39,484 nucleotides of DNA from Actinomycetes bacterium (GCA_029546925.1 JAKPQM010000142.1:1-39484), one strand, 5' to 3'; positions 14,107 to 22,797 are shown, numbered from the stretch's first letter. Numbers and translations: made by a program. The notes: generated by a model not told the origin, from the letters alone.

Positions 14107-17061
14107 ATGGCAGACGCATCGACAAGCCAGGCGCACGCCTGCATGCTGGACGATATGCTGCTTCCGGGCACGCCACCGTCGATCCGCGCCGCATATGCCT
14201 CGCTTGCCGAGCGTGCGCGCACCGCTTCGTTCGATGAGCTCGAGACCGACGTGGTGGTGCTCGATACCGAGACGACCGGTCTCTCGCACAAGGAATGCGA
14301 GCTCATCGAGATCTGCGCTGCGAAGCTCTCCGGGGGAGGGGAGGTCGCACGCTTTCACAGCTTCGTCAATCCATCTCGGCCCATCCCGGCTGAGATCAAG
14401 GCGCTGACGGGCATCCGCGATCTCGATGTCGCAGGTGCCCCGTCGCCCAAAGAAGCCGTTGCCGCCCTTGGGGAGTTCGTGGGAGGGTTCCCGGTCATCG
14501 CGCACAACGCCTCGTTCGATCGCACCTTCATCGAGAGCGTGCCCGGCGGGGCTGCGGTTTCAGGCATCTGGATCGATTCGCTCGCGCTCTCGCGCATCGC
14601 CCTTCCCCGTCTCTCCACGCACCGCCTCGCGGATCTTGCGGCGCTCTTCGGCTGCGATTCGGTCACGCATCGCGCAGACGACGACGTGGACGCCCTCGCC
14701 GGCATCTGGCGCATCCTGCTCACGGCGCTCTCCGACTTCCCCCAGGCGTTCCTCGCCAAATTGGCAGCGCTCCATACCGAGGTCAACTGGCCGTACCGCT
14801 CGATCTTCTCGGCGCTCTCCCGTCAGGCGGACCCTAGGGATTTCTCGCTCAAGGAGCATCGCCAGCAGCTCATCGAAAAGCTCGATATCGTGCCGCGCCG
14901 CGACGCCGCCGAGGTGGAAGGGCCCGTTAAGCTCCCCTCGCGGGCGGAGATCGATGAGGAATTCCAAGCTAAGGGAAGCGTGGGGCGGATGTACGCCGCC
15001 TACGAGCGCAGGCCCGAGCAGCTTGCCATGGCGCGCGAGGTGCGCGACGCCATCGCCACCTCGACCCACCGCGCCCTCGAGGCGGGGACGGGTGTGGGCA
15101 AATCCATCGCCTACCTCCTGCCCGAGGTCCTCTTCGCCAAGCAGAACGATGTGACGGTGGGTATCGCCACCAAAACGAATGCGCTGACCGATCAGCTCGT
15201 CTCCCACGAGCTCCCTGCGCTCAGCCGCGTCCTGCCCGGCGGCGTGTCGTTCTTCAGCCTCAAGGGCTACGACCACTACCCGTGCCTCGCCCGCGTGGAG
15301 CGTGCGTGCTCGGAGGATCTGCCGCTCTCGCTCGTCCCCTCCGATGGGCGCAGCGACAACGCCGTTGCCGTCGACATGCTGAACGCGCTCGCGGTCACCT
15401 TGGCATTCTCGTGCCAGTCTCCCGAAGGGGATCTGGACGCGCTCGGCATCCGCTGGCGCTACGTGCCGCGCCCTCTGCTCACCTGCACGCCGTACGAGTG
15501 CCAGAAGGCGCGCTGCCCCTTCTACCCCCATGCCTGCTTCGTGCACGGCGCCCGCCGCCGCGCGGCCTCGGCCGATGTGGTGGTGACCAACCACTCCCTG
15601 CTCCTGCGCAACGTGATGGCCGACGGCCGGGTTCTCCCGCCCATCCGCCATTGGGTTATCGACGAGGCGCACGGTTTCGAGGCCGAGGCGAGAAGGCAGT
15701 GGGCCCGCGAGGTTGCCGGACAGGATGCGCGCACCGCCTTCGAGCTGCTCGGAGGCGTGCAGACCGGCGCCATCCATACGGCCCTGTCGCATGCCGCGCA
15801 TCTTGAGGCTGCAAACCCCGCCATCCGCGTGCTCTCGCAAGCTGCGGCCGCAGTTTCCCGCGCATCGCTTGCGATGGGGGATTTCTTCGTGGTGCTGCAT
15901 GATTTGGCGGATGCTGCCCGCGATCAGGGCGATTACGAGACCGTGACCCTGTGGATCGACGAGCGGGTGCGCCAAACCCCGGAGTGGGCGGCCATCCTCG
16001 AAGAGGGCGAGGTGAGCGCCGAGCGTCTGGACGAGGCGTCGCGCGCGCTGGCAGACGCCGTGGCCCTGCTGGCCGATCTCGACCAGCAGGAGGCGGCGAA
16101 CCTTGCCGACGCCGCAGCCTTCCTCGGAGAGCTCCATGCCTCCCTGCGGCTCATCTGCCTCGGCGAGGACGAGAGCTACGTGTACTCCGCGCAGCTCTCA
16201 CGCTCAAGACGCCGCATCGGTTTCGAGAGCTTGCTCGCCGAGAAGATCGACGTGGGAGATGAGCTCGCAGCCCGATGGCTCATGGAGATGAAGAGCATCG
16301 TCTTCACCTCTGCGACGATGGCGATAGGGGAGAGCTTCGAGCATTTCGAGCATGCCGTGGGCCTCGATCGGCTCGAGATCGGCTCGCACAGCGCGCGCCA
16401 GCTCGACTCGAGCTTCGATTTCAACGATGCCATGTCGGTGATCGTGTGCCGCGACCTGCCCGTTCCGGGAATGCCCGCCTATGCGGAGCGGCTCGCCGAC
16501 GCCCTGTTCGATGTCCATGTCGCCATGGGCGGATCGGTGCTCACGCTGTTCACCAACCGTCGCGAGATGGGCCGGGTCTACAACCTCCTCGCCCCGCGCC
16601 TCGCTGCCGCCGGCCTCGCGCTCGTGCAGCAGGAGAAGGGGGCGTCGCCCCGTCGGCTCCGCGAGCGGTTCATGGCCGAGAAGGAGCTCTCGCTCTTCGC
16701 CCTCAAGGCCTTCTGGGAGGGCTTCGATGCGACGGGAGACACGCTGCGCTGCGTGGTGATCCCGCGCCTGCCCTTCTCGAGCCCGACCGATCCGCTCGCC
16801 GGCGAGCGGGGGTTGCGCGACAGGAATGCATGGGCCAAGTACGCCCTCCCCGATGCGGTGCTGGAGGTCAAGCAGGCGGCGGGCCGCCTCATCCGCTCGG
16901 CCACCGACTCCGGCGTGCTCGTATTGGCAGATTCGCGGCTGCTCTCCAAGAGCTACGGGAAGGTGTTCCTACGGTCGTTGCCCTCGCAGAACATCAGCAT
17001 CCTCGAGGTGTCGTCGATCAAGCGCTATATCGAGATGTGGCGCCGCTCGCATAGGTGCTAG
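14107..17061 (+). CDS. DinG-like 3'-5' exonuclease / Fe-S superfamily 2 helicase
   Basis: A 984-residue fusion. Residues about 45-215 form a DnaQ/DEDD exonuclease with motif I VVLDTETTG, motif II IAHNASFDRTF and motif III HRADDDVDAL. The rest is an XPD/DinG-type helicase: Walker A EAGTGVGKSIAYLLP, DEAH box WVIDEAHGFEAEA and motif VI QAAGRLIRSATD. The Fe-S cysteines are visible as YPCLARV and then CTPYECQKARCPFYPHAC. Such proteins resolve structured DNA during repair. ATG at 14107 has GAGG upstream and lies 7 bases after ddl; the longer frame into ddl is shadow. Its stop shares CTAG with the convergent WYL gene. Confidence 0.93.
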   Translation: MADASTSQAHACMLDDMLLPGTPPSIRAAYASLAERARTASFDELETDVVVLDTETTGLSHKECELIEICAAKLSGGGEVARFHSFVNPSRPIPAEIKALTGIRDLDVAGAPSPKEAVAALGEFVGGFPVIAHNASFDRTFIESVPGGAAVSGIWIDSLALSRIALPRLSTHRLADLAALFGCDSVTHRADDDVDALAGIWRILLTALSDFPQAFLAKLAALHTEVNWPYRSIFSALSRQADPRDFSLKEHRQQLIEKLDIVPRRDAAEVEGPVKLPSRAEIDEEFQAKGSVGRMYAAYERRPEQLAMAREVRDAIATSTHRALEAGTGVGKSIAYLLPEVLFAKQNDVTVGIATKTNALTDQLVSHELPALSRVLPGGVSFFSLKGYDHYPCLARVERACSEDLPLSLVPSDGRSDNAVAVDMLNALAVTLAFSCQSPEGDLDALGIRWRYVPRPLLTCTPYECQKARCPFYPHACFVHGARRRAASADVVVTNHSLLLRNVMADGRVLPPIRHWVIDEAHGFEAEARRQWAREVAGQDARTAFELLGGVQTGAIHTALSHAAHLEAANPAIRVLSQAAAAVSRASLAMGDFFVVLHDLADAARDQGDYETVTLWIDERVRQTPEWAAILEEGEVSAERLDEASRALADAVALLADLDQQEAANLADAAAFLGELHASLRLICLGEDESYVYSAQLSRSRRRIGFESLLAEKIDVGDELAARWLMEMKSIVFTSATMAIGESFEHFEHAVGLDRLEIGSHSARQLDSSFDFNDAMSVIVCRDLPVPGMPAYAERLADALFDVHVAMGGSVLTLFTNRREMGRVYNLLAPRLAAAGLALVQQEKGASPRRLRERFMAEKELSLFALKAFWEGFDATGDTLRCVVIPRLPFSSPTDPLAGERGLRDRNAWAKYALPDAVLEVKQAAGRLIRSATDSGVLVLADSRLLSKSYGKVFLRSLPSQNISILEVSSIKRYIEMWRRSHRC

Positions 17062-17975
17062 CGCATGCCCGCAAGTTCCTGCGCGGCGTATTCTCCAACA
17101 GCTCGGGCAAGATCGGCGTCGCAGATCTCGACGGCTGCCCCGCATGCCGCAAGCCTGCGGACAAGCCAGGGGCCGCCGTAGTAGGGGATGCGTACCCGCA
17201 GGGGCGCCTCGTCGGGCGGTCCGAGATACTGCAGGCGCGGCCATTCGAGCAACTCGAGCATCGTGGCGTCTTGGAAGACGAGGTCGACTTCGCGGACGGG
17301 CTCGACCGTCGTGGGAAGCTCGGCGAGAGACCCATCCTCCTCGATGTTCTCCATACGGTCGAGGCGGAAGCTGCGCAGCGCGCCCGTCTCCCCATCGGCC
17401 GCCTCGAGACACCAGCAGCCCTCGCTCTCTTTGATCGAAAGCGGACGGACACGGCGCAGCCGGGGAGCGTCATCAACGGTTCCCTTATAGAGAAAACGCA
17501 GGTCGAAACCGTAGAAGAGGGCTTGGGCGCAGCGCATGACGCGTTGGGCGACATCCGGATTCGAGAGCTGCTTGGCCGCGCGCGAGAAGTCCTTCTCCGA
17601 GACGGCGGGAGATGAGAGCGCACCGAGGATCGAGGTGCGCAGGGGGTCGTCGTCGAGTGTGCCGAGCCGTTTGAGGGCGCTGTCGATAGCGAGGGTCTCG
17701 CTGGGTGTGAGGCGCAGGACCTTACCGTGGCTCTCCATGGTCCGGGGTATGGAGAGCCCCTCTGTGCTGTCGAGCTCGGCGACTGCGAAGCTCGGGCTGA
17801 TGGCGCCGAGATTCACGAGCGCGTCGAGGATGGCGCGTGCCTCGGTTTCGGAGATGCCCAAGCGCGCGATGATGGAGGAGAGCACCAAGGTGTCGCCGCG
17901 ATGGGCGAGCGCACCGATCAAGGCGATGATCAGGCGCGTCTGCTCGGTGCTTAAGGGGCGGCCGACCTTAGCCAT
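17058..17975 (-). CDS. WYL-domain transcriptional regulator, PafC-like
   Basis: A 305-residue protein starting MAKVGRPLSTEQTRLIIALI, with an N-terminal winged helix (residues about 8-75) and a WYL-type domain. The usual W-Y-L triad is loosely conserved around LRFLYKGTVDDAPRLRRVRP. A C-terminal WCX extension ends in AAQELAGMR. The ATG at 17975 overlaps the stop of the upstream WYL gene by 8 bases. Tandem WYL genes of this kind match PafB/PafC, the actinobacterial heterodimer that activates RecA-independent DNA-damage genes. The neighbouring repair helicase fits that role. The assignment to PafC rather than PafB is by order only. Confidence 0.82.
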   Translation of the reverse strand: MAKVGRPLSTEQTRLIIALIGALAHRGDTLVLSSIIARLGISETEARAILDALVNLGAISPSFAVAELDSTEGLSIPRTMESHGKVLRLTPSETLAIDSALKRLGTLDDDPLRTSILGALSSPAVSEKDFSRAAKQLSNPDVAQRVMRCAQALFYGFDLRFLYKGTVDDAPRLRRVRPLSIKESEGCWCLEAADGETGALRSFRLDRMENIEEDGSLAELPTTVEPVREVDLVFQDATMLELLEWPRLQYLGPPDEAPLRVRIPYYGGPWLVRRLAACGAAVEICDADLARAVGEYAAQELAGMR

Positions 17976-18996
17976 GGCGCACCGCCCCCACGAGACGCGC
18001 CCGCCATGCCGCCTCGAGCCCTTCCGGCGCGAGGGGCCTGATCCCATAGGCGATGGCCCAAGCTGCCGCTGCATCCAGATCGGCGGCCTCGATCTCCCAG
18101 ACCTCACCGGAATCGGCAGGGGAGAGGGCACCCTTTCCAAAGCTCGCCACCGAAAGCGAGGCGCTAAGTTCTGCAGGAACGAAAAACGAGCAGGGGATGG
18201 AAGCGGATCCGATCTGGAAGGGGAGCTTCCTGAAGGCGTTCACATCGAAATCCTCGGGGATCTCGAACGCGACATGGTCGATGCGCCGGGCACGTGCGAT
18301 GCGATCGATCCGATAGGTCCGCTCCGAGCCCGCACGCAATGCCCCCTTCTCGTCGATGAGGGCGCAGACCACGTAGAGGGTGGAGCGGATGTCGAAGAAG
18401 GCGAAGGGGGCGACCCTGCGCACCGTGGTGGAGCCGTCGCGGGCTGTATAGGAGATATCGAGCGCCCTGCGTGCATTGAGGGCTTCTCGCACGGTGACGA
18501 GTATGTCGGAGTCGCGTGCAGAGCTCGCCGTGAGCGCAGCCGTAGCCGTAGCGTCGAAAAGACGGTCGATCTTGGCAAGGGCGAGCCTCAGCTCATCGCG
18601 CTCCGGAAACCCCGGATCGTCGAGGAGGGGAAGGCACGCGATATCGAGGATGACCGCTTCTTCTTCGGAAAGGGCAATACCTTGCATGAATGAGAGATCC
18701 CGGTTGACGCTCCAGAGGCTCTGGCCGTCAGCGGTTTTGCCCACAGCTTCGATGATGAGGCCGGTTGCCTTGAGGGCGTCTATATCGCGTTTCAGGGCCC
18801 TGCGTGCGCTGTCGGCCGAAAGGGGTTTTCTGCCAAGCTCGAGGTGGGTGGGGTTGTTGTAAACCTGATCGATGATCTCGGCTGTTTCCAGAGGATAAGA
18901 GGCCTGCAGGAAGAGCGTGGCCAAGTGGGCCCGCCTGAAGTCGGGCCGCTCGCTTGCAGCTGAGGAGTTTGAGCTTGTCGAAAGGGGCTCGGTCAC
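17968..18996 (-). CDS. WYL-domain transcriptional regulator, PafB-like
   Basis: A 342-residue protein. A short serine-rich N-terminus is followed by a winged helix (ATLFLQASYPLETAEIIDQ and on to SADSARRALKRDIDALKATG), a WYL domain (ALDISYTARDGSTTVRRVAP and FFDIRSTLYVVCALIDEKG) and a C-terminal extension. It starts with GTG at 18996, with GGAGA about 6 bases upstream. It overlaps the second WYL gene by 8 bases, so the two proteins are probably made together and act as a pair, as known for PafBC. Codons 5-15 coincide with a widespread short bacterial repeat (the GAGCTTGTCGAAAGG type), so the N-terminus may not be functionally constrained. Confidence 0.82.
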   Translation of the reverse strand: MTEPLSTSSNSSAASERPDFRRAHLATLFLQASYPLETAEIIDQVYNNPTHLELGRKPLSADSARRALKRDIDALKATGLIIEAVGKTADGQSLWSVNRDLSFMQGIALSEEEAVILDIACLPLLDDPGFPERDELRLALAKIDRLFDATATAALTASSARDSDILVTVREALNARRALDISYTARDGSTTVRRVAPFAFFDIRSTLYVVCALIDEKGALRAGSERTYRIDRIARARRIDHVAFEIPEDFDVNAFRKLPFQIGSASIPCSFFVPAELSASLSVASFGKGALSPADSGEVWEIEAADLDAAAAWAIAYGIRPLAPEGLEAAWRARLVGAVRHG

Positions 18997-19190
18997 AGCG
19001 TCTCCAAAAAAAGCTTTTTGCTACTGAATCAACAATAGTGTATCGTCGCCGTGTCGATTTGATGGAAGGCGACCCATCTTCACGACAAGGACGCGATAAA
19101 TCAAAGGTTCCTCCGGTAGACGGCGTACGGTGCGACGGGCAGAAGGCGCATCGGCGCAACCGGAGGGCCTTGTTGCTGCCCGCCCTCCGA

Positions 19191-19634
19191 TTACCGGGTT
19201 GATCTACATTTCCTTTCGAACTTGAACCGATAGTAGAGGGCGGAGCCGTGAACGAAGAGATAGGAGAAGACAAGGAGGAGCACGGCTATCATGTCCACGC
19301 CCATGAGGGCGAAAGACAGCATTAGGGCACCGAAGACGAAGGTCATCATGTCGAATGCCTTCCCCTTTGCCCTGTTCGCGATTGCGATGTTGCGCTCATC
19401 GTTCTTCTCGATCTCCAGCTTCCTGCGCAACTTCGGGTTGCTGCGGATGGCTCGCTCGGAAATCATGTCTCCCATGCCATGCCCGAACAGCCCGCAACCA
19501 ACACCGATGCAGACAAAGGGCAATGGCCTCATCATTCCTTGTGGGTCCCCGCTTGTTCTCACCAAATATAAACCCGCTGCCAGCAGGAGTAGGCCCGCTA
19601 TGATAGGAGCATATCTCGCCATCCCGTCTCTCAT
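19191..19634 (-). CDS. DUF2178-like integral membrane protein
   Basis: A 147-residue protein with hydrophobic segments near residues 8-24 and 37-55, then two close ones at about 95-130. Between them is the polar KNDERNIAIANRAKGKAFD. This D-E-R-x-x-x-I…A-K-x-K-A pattern is typical of DUF2178-like proteins found next to small XRE regulators. No enzymatic role is known. ATG at 19634 lies 3 bases after the XRE gene stop, so it is the second gene of a two-gene operon; an in-frame ATG at 19622 is an alternative start. Confidence 0.75.
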   Translation of the reverse strand: MRDGMARYAPIIAGLLLLAAGLYLVRTSGDPQGMMRPLPFVCIGVGCGLFGHGMGDMISERAIRSNPKLRRKLEIEKNDERNIAIANRAKGKAFDMMTFVFGALMLSFALMGVDMIAVLLLVFSYLFVHGSALYYRFKFERKCRSTR

Positions 19635-19637
19635 CGT

Positions 19638-19835
19638 CTAATCCTCCTCGTATATGAAAATGTCCTCGATGGCCATATCGAAATATCTGGATATTTTGAA
19701 CGCCAGCTGGATGGATGGGTTATAACGGCCATTCTCTAAGGATCCGATCGTTTGCCGAGATACTTCTAATGCGCTTGCCAGATCTTCCTGTTTGATCCCC
19801 CGCTGCTTACGCAGTTCCTCCAAACGGTTTTTCAC
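19638..19835 (-). CDS. XRE-family helix-turn-helix regulator
   Basis: A 65-residue DNA-binding protein, essentially one Cro/C1-type domain: NRLEELRKQRGIKQEDLASA, then the recognition helix VSRQTIGSLENGRYNPS, then LAFKISRYFDMAIEDIF. It resembles the YozG/YvaO class that pairs with a DUF2178-like membrane protein. The start is GTG at 19835 with GGGGGAGG upstream; the longer open frame upstream runs through promoter and repeat sequence and is not credible. It probably represses its own operon through the palindrome just upstream. Confidence 0.88.
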   Translation of the reverse strand: MKNRLEELRKQRGIKQEDLASALEVSRQTIGSLENGRYNPSIQLAFKISRYFDMAIEDIFIYEED

Positions 19836-19852
19836 ATGGGCCTCCCCCTCAA

Positions 19853-19919
19853 ATGGAAAGTTAGCTTTCCATACTCCCATTATTGCGCAGCCGGAATAAA
19901 TGTCAAGCATACTTTCCAT
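19853..19919 (-). promoter_or_regulatory. Promoter and operator of the XRE/membrane protein operon
   Basis: On the minus strand TTGACA (19906-19901) and ATAATG (19883-19878) are 17 bases apart. At the expected start site lies the palindrome ATGGAAAG-TTAG-CTTTCCAT (19853-19872). A matching half-site (ATGGAAAGT read on minus, 19919-19911) lies just upstream of the -35. A small XRE repressor binding both would block its own promoter. Confidence 0.7.
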
Positions 19920-19978
19920 TCCGACAGCATTCAGTACGGGTGCAGCCGCAGCCCGACGCGCACCTCTCGTCGTGACGA

Positions 19979-20129
19979 GGTACCTGCGAGCAATTTGGAG
20001 TTGTAGGAGGATTTGCGGAGGCCCTCCGATCGCCGCTCGCTGCCAACAGGCCTTTTGCACGCGATTCCGGGCGGCTCGGCGATATCTGCGGGTAAATCCT
20101 CCTACAACTCCAAATTGCTCGCAGGTACC
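19979..20129. mobile_element. 151-base element with 36-base perfect inverted ends (MITE-like)
   Basis: Arm 19979-20014 begins GGTACCTGCGAGCAATTTGG, and arm 20094-20129 is its exact reverse complement. The 79-base interior also contains nested pairings, CGGAGG-C-CCTCCG at the left and ATCGCCG/CGGCGAT across the middle. There is no coding sequence. It could be a miniature inverted-repeat transposable element or the gene of a long structured RNA. Confidence 0.6.
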
Positions 20130-20205
20130 CTTTCGTCCACATCGGGCGGTCGATTGAAATCTGACGTGCACTAGTGTTGAAGGCAGTCTTGCAAGCGTAG
20201 CCTGC

Positions 20206-20249
20206 AGTGCCAAGCCGGAACAGGGCTTGTCCCTGCCCGGCTTGGCACT
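20206..20249. repeat. Long hairpin with 13-base arms
   Basis: AGTGCCAAGCCGG (20206-20218) pairs perfectly with 20237-20249, and inside it CAGGG (20221-20225) pairs with CCCTG (20231-20235). There is no T-run, so a simple terminator is unlikely. It may be a palindromic repeat unit. Confidence 0.5.
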
Positions 20250-20637
20250 CTCCCTTCATGGCCCTAGCCTGATGCCGCGCGTATTGTGCGCGACAGGGGG
20301 ATCCACCCGCGCTGCGGGCAGAGGCCGCAAGGTGCTTCGCAACAGGAGTCCTTCTTCCTAGGATAGCGATCGTTCAGGTCGCCGGCCCCGGGTCTGGACG
20401 AAGTGGGGATCGGGGAATCGAGTTCCTGATCGGCGACCCCTTGGATCGTGCCCCAAGAGCAGGCCGCACGCTGCGTGGAAGGACATGATTGGGGCGATGG
20501 ATGCAACATCTTCGGGGCCATCTTGCAGGGTTTACCGCTGCTGCTTCACGTGTATTGCGTTTAGATTCGCGAGCGACCGTCCTCATGGGCCGCAGGGCTT
20601 CCATTTCGCGCGTAAACATCGAAATGCCCAAAAGCGG
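20250..20637. other. Intergenic stretch without a recognised gene
   Basis: About 390 bases in which I see no convincing reading frame or known RNA. I looked for the conserved core motifs of RNase P RNA, SRP RNA and tmRNA and did not find them. It is GC-rich with several short inverted repeats. Confidence 0.4.
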
Positions 20638-20643
20638 TATAAT
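20638..20643 (+). promoter_or_regulatory. Candidate -10 box for the M28-type gene
   Basis: A perfect TATAAT lies 45 bases before the ATG; no good -35 hexamer is seen 16-18 bases upstream, so it may be activator dependent or weak. Confidence 0.4.
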
Positions 20644-20688
20644 CACAAAGATTATGTCTAATCGGCGCATCGACGAAGGGCATCCATC

Positions 20689-22773
20689 ATGGCGAACGCG
20701 CATGATTATTTTGAGTATCTGACCGAGCAAGTGGACATTTCCCCCGCTAACAGCCAGGAGGAACTTAATGCCGCGCAGACCATAGCCGAGCTTATGCAGG
20801 AGCATGGCATCGAGACGAAGGTTGAGGAATTCGACGCCACCGTCTTCGCACGCCTACCCCACAGCGCTTTGCTCATCATCCTGTTCATCGGCACCTTCAT
20901 TGCCGGGATCGGCGGCATGGGCCTTGCCGTGATCGGCATGGTCCTCTCGTTGGCCTGTGTTGCCGCGCTTGCGTTCGATCATCTGGGCACCAACATCTTC
21001 GAGCATTTCGGACCCGTTGCGCGCAGCCAGAATGTCGTTGCCATGCACGAGGCGTCCGGTCCGCTGGTTGCCAAGGGCAACCGCCCCATCGTTGTGGTCG
21101 CCCACTACGATTCCCCTCACGAGAGCTTCCTCTACAGCTCCGGTCTTGCGAAGTATCTGCCGCTCCTGCGTCGCTCCACGCCGTGGTGCGTGCTTGCAGC
21201 GGGTGCGAGCTCCCTCATCCAGATCATGGCCTTCTTGCCCGAGCCTGCCCGCCGCGTGCTCTGGGTCCTTGGGTTCCTCGCTGCCGTCCCACCGCTGATC
21301 ATCGGTGTGGGGGCACTGGTCGAGCGCTTCTCGAGCTGCTCGCTCGGCGCCAATGACAACAAGGCCTCGGTTGCAGCCATGTTAGGCGTTCTCGAAGCTG
21401 TGTTCCCCTCCGATTCCGAGGAGGGTCTCGTTGCCCGTCTCGCCCAGCAGCGCGAGGCAGCCGAGCGGGCTGCGCGTCCGGTGCGCCATGGCGAGGACGT
21501 GCTGCGTAGCTTGGGCGTCCTGCCCGAGAGCTGCGAGATCGAATACGTCGAGGAATCCGAGCCCGAGCTCAAGCTCGAATTGGAGCTGGAGCCGGAATAT
21601 GACGACGAGTCAGGAATTGGGCCCGAAACCGAGCCTGCCGAAGCCACCGCCGATTTGGGCACCGGCGAAGGAGATGAATTCGATGGGGATAAGACCACGG
21701 TAGTGCCCCCATCCTCATTCAAGGTGGTAGAGGATGACCTGCCCGATCCGAAAGCCGCGCGCACCTACCATCCGAAGGTTGCCGATGTCGCCCGCCGTGC
21801 CGCCCTCTTCGATCTGCCGGATCCGAGCGAGGAATCGAACGACCCGCTCGCACCTCCCTCGCTCCAAACATCCCGTTCCCCATTGGCAGGCCATCTGACC
21901 TTTGCCGACCAACAGAATGCCCGCCGCATCCAAGATAACCTCGCCAGCCTCGATGACGGGAAAGACGAGCCCGACGGTCTCGATGTCCCCGCGCCCTCCC
22001 ATGACGGCGACCGCGATCAGATCGAGGTCCTTCCTGCTCCCGAGGAGCAAAAACGCAAGCGCTTCAGCCTCTTCGGGCGCAAGAGGCGCGAGGAGGAGTC
22101 CCTTGCCGAATACCTTGGGGTCGAGGACGACTACGATGCCAAGACCGGCGGCCGCGAGATCGGCTCATGGGAAGAGCTCGAAGAGCAGGATGAGGAGTTC
22201 TCACGGCGTCGCAAGGAGGATCCGCACTGGAAGGGCGGAGCTGCCGCCAGCGAAGAGCTGCGCGGCACCGAGGATGAGCCCGCCGAGGACGAGCTGCTCG
22301 AGGCGTCTGCATCGCTCGCAATGGACGAGCTGCTCTGCCACGACATCTGGTTCGTCGCGCTTGGGGCCAACAGCCTCGACCATGCGGGCATGAAGGCGTT
22401 CATCGCCAAACATCGCCCGCAGCTGCGCGGTGCCTTCCTCATCAACCTCGACTGCGTCGGCGCGGGCAATCTCTCGGTCCTCTCCTCCGAGGGTCTTGTG
22501 AACACGCGCCGTGCCGACCGCCGTATCAACCGCCTGCTCAAGAACGCTGCCAACGACCTCCATGTCGAGCTGCTCGAAACACCCTTCGATTGGAGATCCA
22601 CCGATGCAACGCCCGCCATGCGCATGTCCATGCGCGCTGCGACCATCATGGGCGTGAACGACTTCGGCCTCCCGGCGCTCTCCCGCACGGCGGACGATGT
22701 TCCCGAGAACGTCGATCCTGGCCAGGCTGCGCTCGTGGCAACGCTGATCACAGAGCTTATCCGCCGTTCGTAA
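20689..22773 (+). CDS. Membrane-embedded M28-family peptidase homologue
   Basis: A 694-residue protein. After an N-terminal region like the start of M28 aminopeptidases there is a pair of membrane segments (about 58-96). Then comes VVVAHYDSPHES with candidate metal ligands H139 and D141, a second membrane pair (about 165-210), and GANDNKASVAAMLGVLEAV with D223. Residues about 240-530 are a long acidic, low-complexity insertion rich in E, D, S and P. The fold resumes with DIWFVALGANSLDHAGMKAF and LINLDCVGAGN. The place normally holding the catalytic Glu-Glu reads NS, and the final metal-binding His is not obvious (STDATPAM). It is either a degenerate or a divergent peptidase. GAAGG lies 9 bases upstream of the ATG. 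Confidence 0.72.
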   Translation: MANAHDYFEYLTEQVDISPANSQEELNAAQTIAELMQEHGIETKVEEFDATVFARLPHSALLIILFIGTFIAGIGGMGLAVIGMVLSLACVAALAFDHLGTNIFEHFGPVARSQNVVAMHEASGPLVAKGNRPIVVVAHYDSPHESFLYSSGLAKYLPLLRRSTPWCVLAAGASSLIQIMAFLPEPARRVLWVLGFLAAVPPLIIGVGALVERFSSCSLGANDNKASVAAMLGVLEAVFPSDSEEGLVARLAQQREAAERAARPVRHGEDVLRSLGVLPESCEIEYVEESEPELKLELELEPEYDDESGIGPETEPAEATADLGTGEGDEFDGDKTTVVPPSSFKVVEDDLPDPKAARTYHPKVADVARRAALFDLPDPSEESNDPLAPPSLQTSRSPLAGHLTFADQQNARRIQDNLASLDDGKDEPDGLDVPAPSHDGDRDQIEVLPAPEEQKRKRFSLFGRKRREEESLAEYLGVEDDYDAKTGGREIGSWEELEEQDEEFSRRRKEDPHWKGGAAASEELRGTEDEPAEDELLEASASLAMDELLCHDIWFVALGANSLDHAGMKAFIAKHRPQLRGAFLINLDCVGAGNLSVLSSEGLVNTRRADRRINRLLKNAANDLHVELLETPFDWRSTDATPAMRMSMRAATIMGVNDFGLPALSRTADDVPENVDPGQAALVATLITELIRRS

Positions 22774-22797
22774 CATTGAAGATGCGACATGCTCTCA

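Noticed and set aside
14560-16137. 525-residue minus-strand frame opposite the exonuclease-helicase
   Set aside because: Typical long antisense frame in GC-rich DNA; the plus strand has all helicase motifs.
18954-19202. 82-residue plus-strand frame containing SLSLSKG
   Set aside because: Overlaps the PafB-like start in antisense; the SLSLSKG string is the translation of a dispersed repeat that yields many false gene calls.
20250-20637. Hidden structural RNA gene (RNase P, SRP, tmRNA or 6S)
   Set aside because: None of the conserved core motifs could be found by eye; a covariance-model search would settle it.
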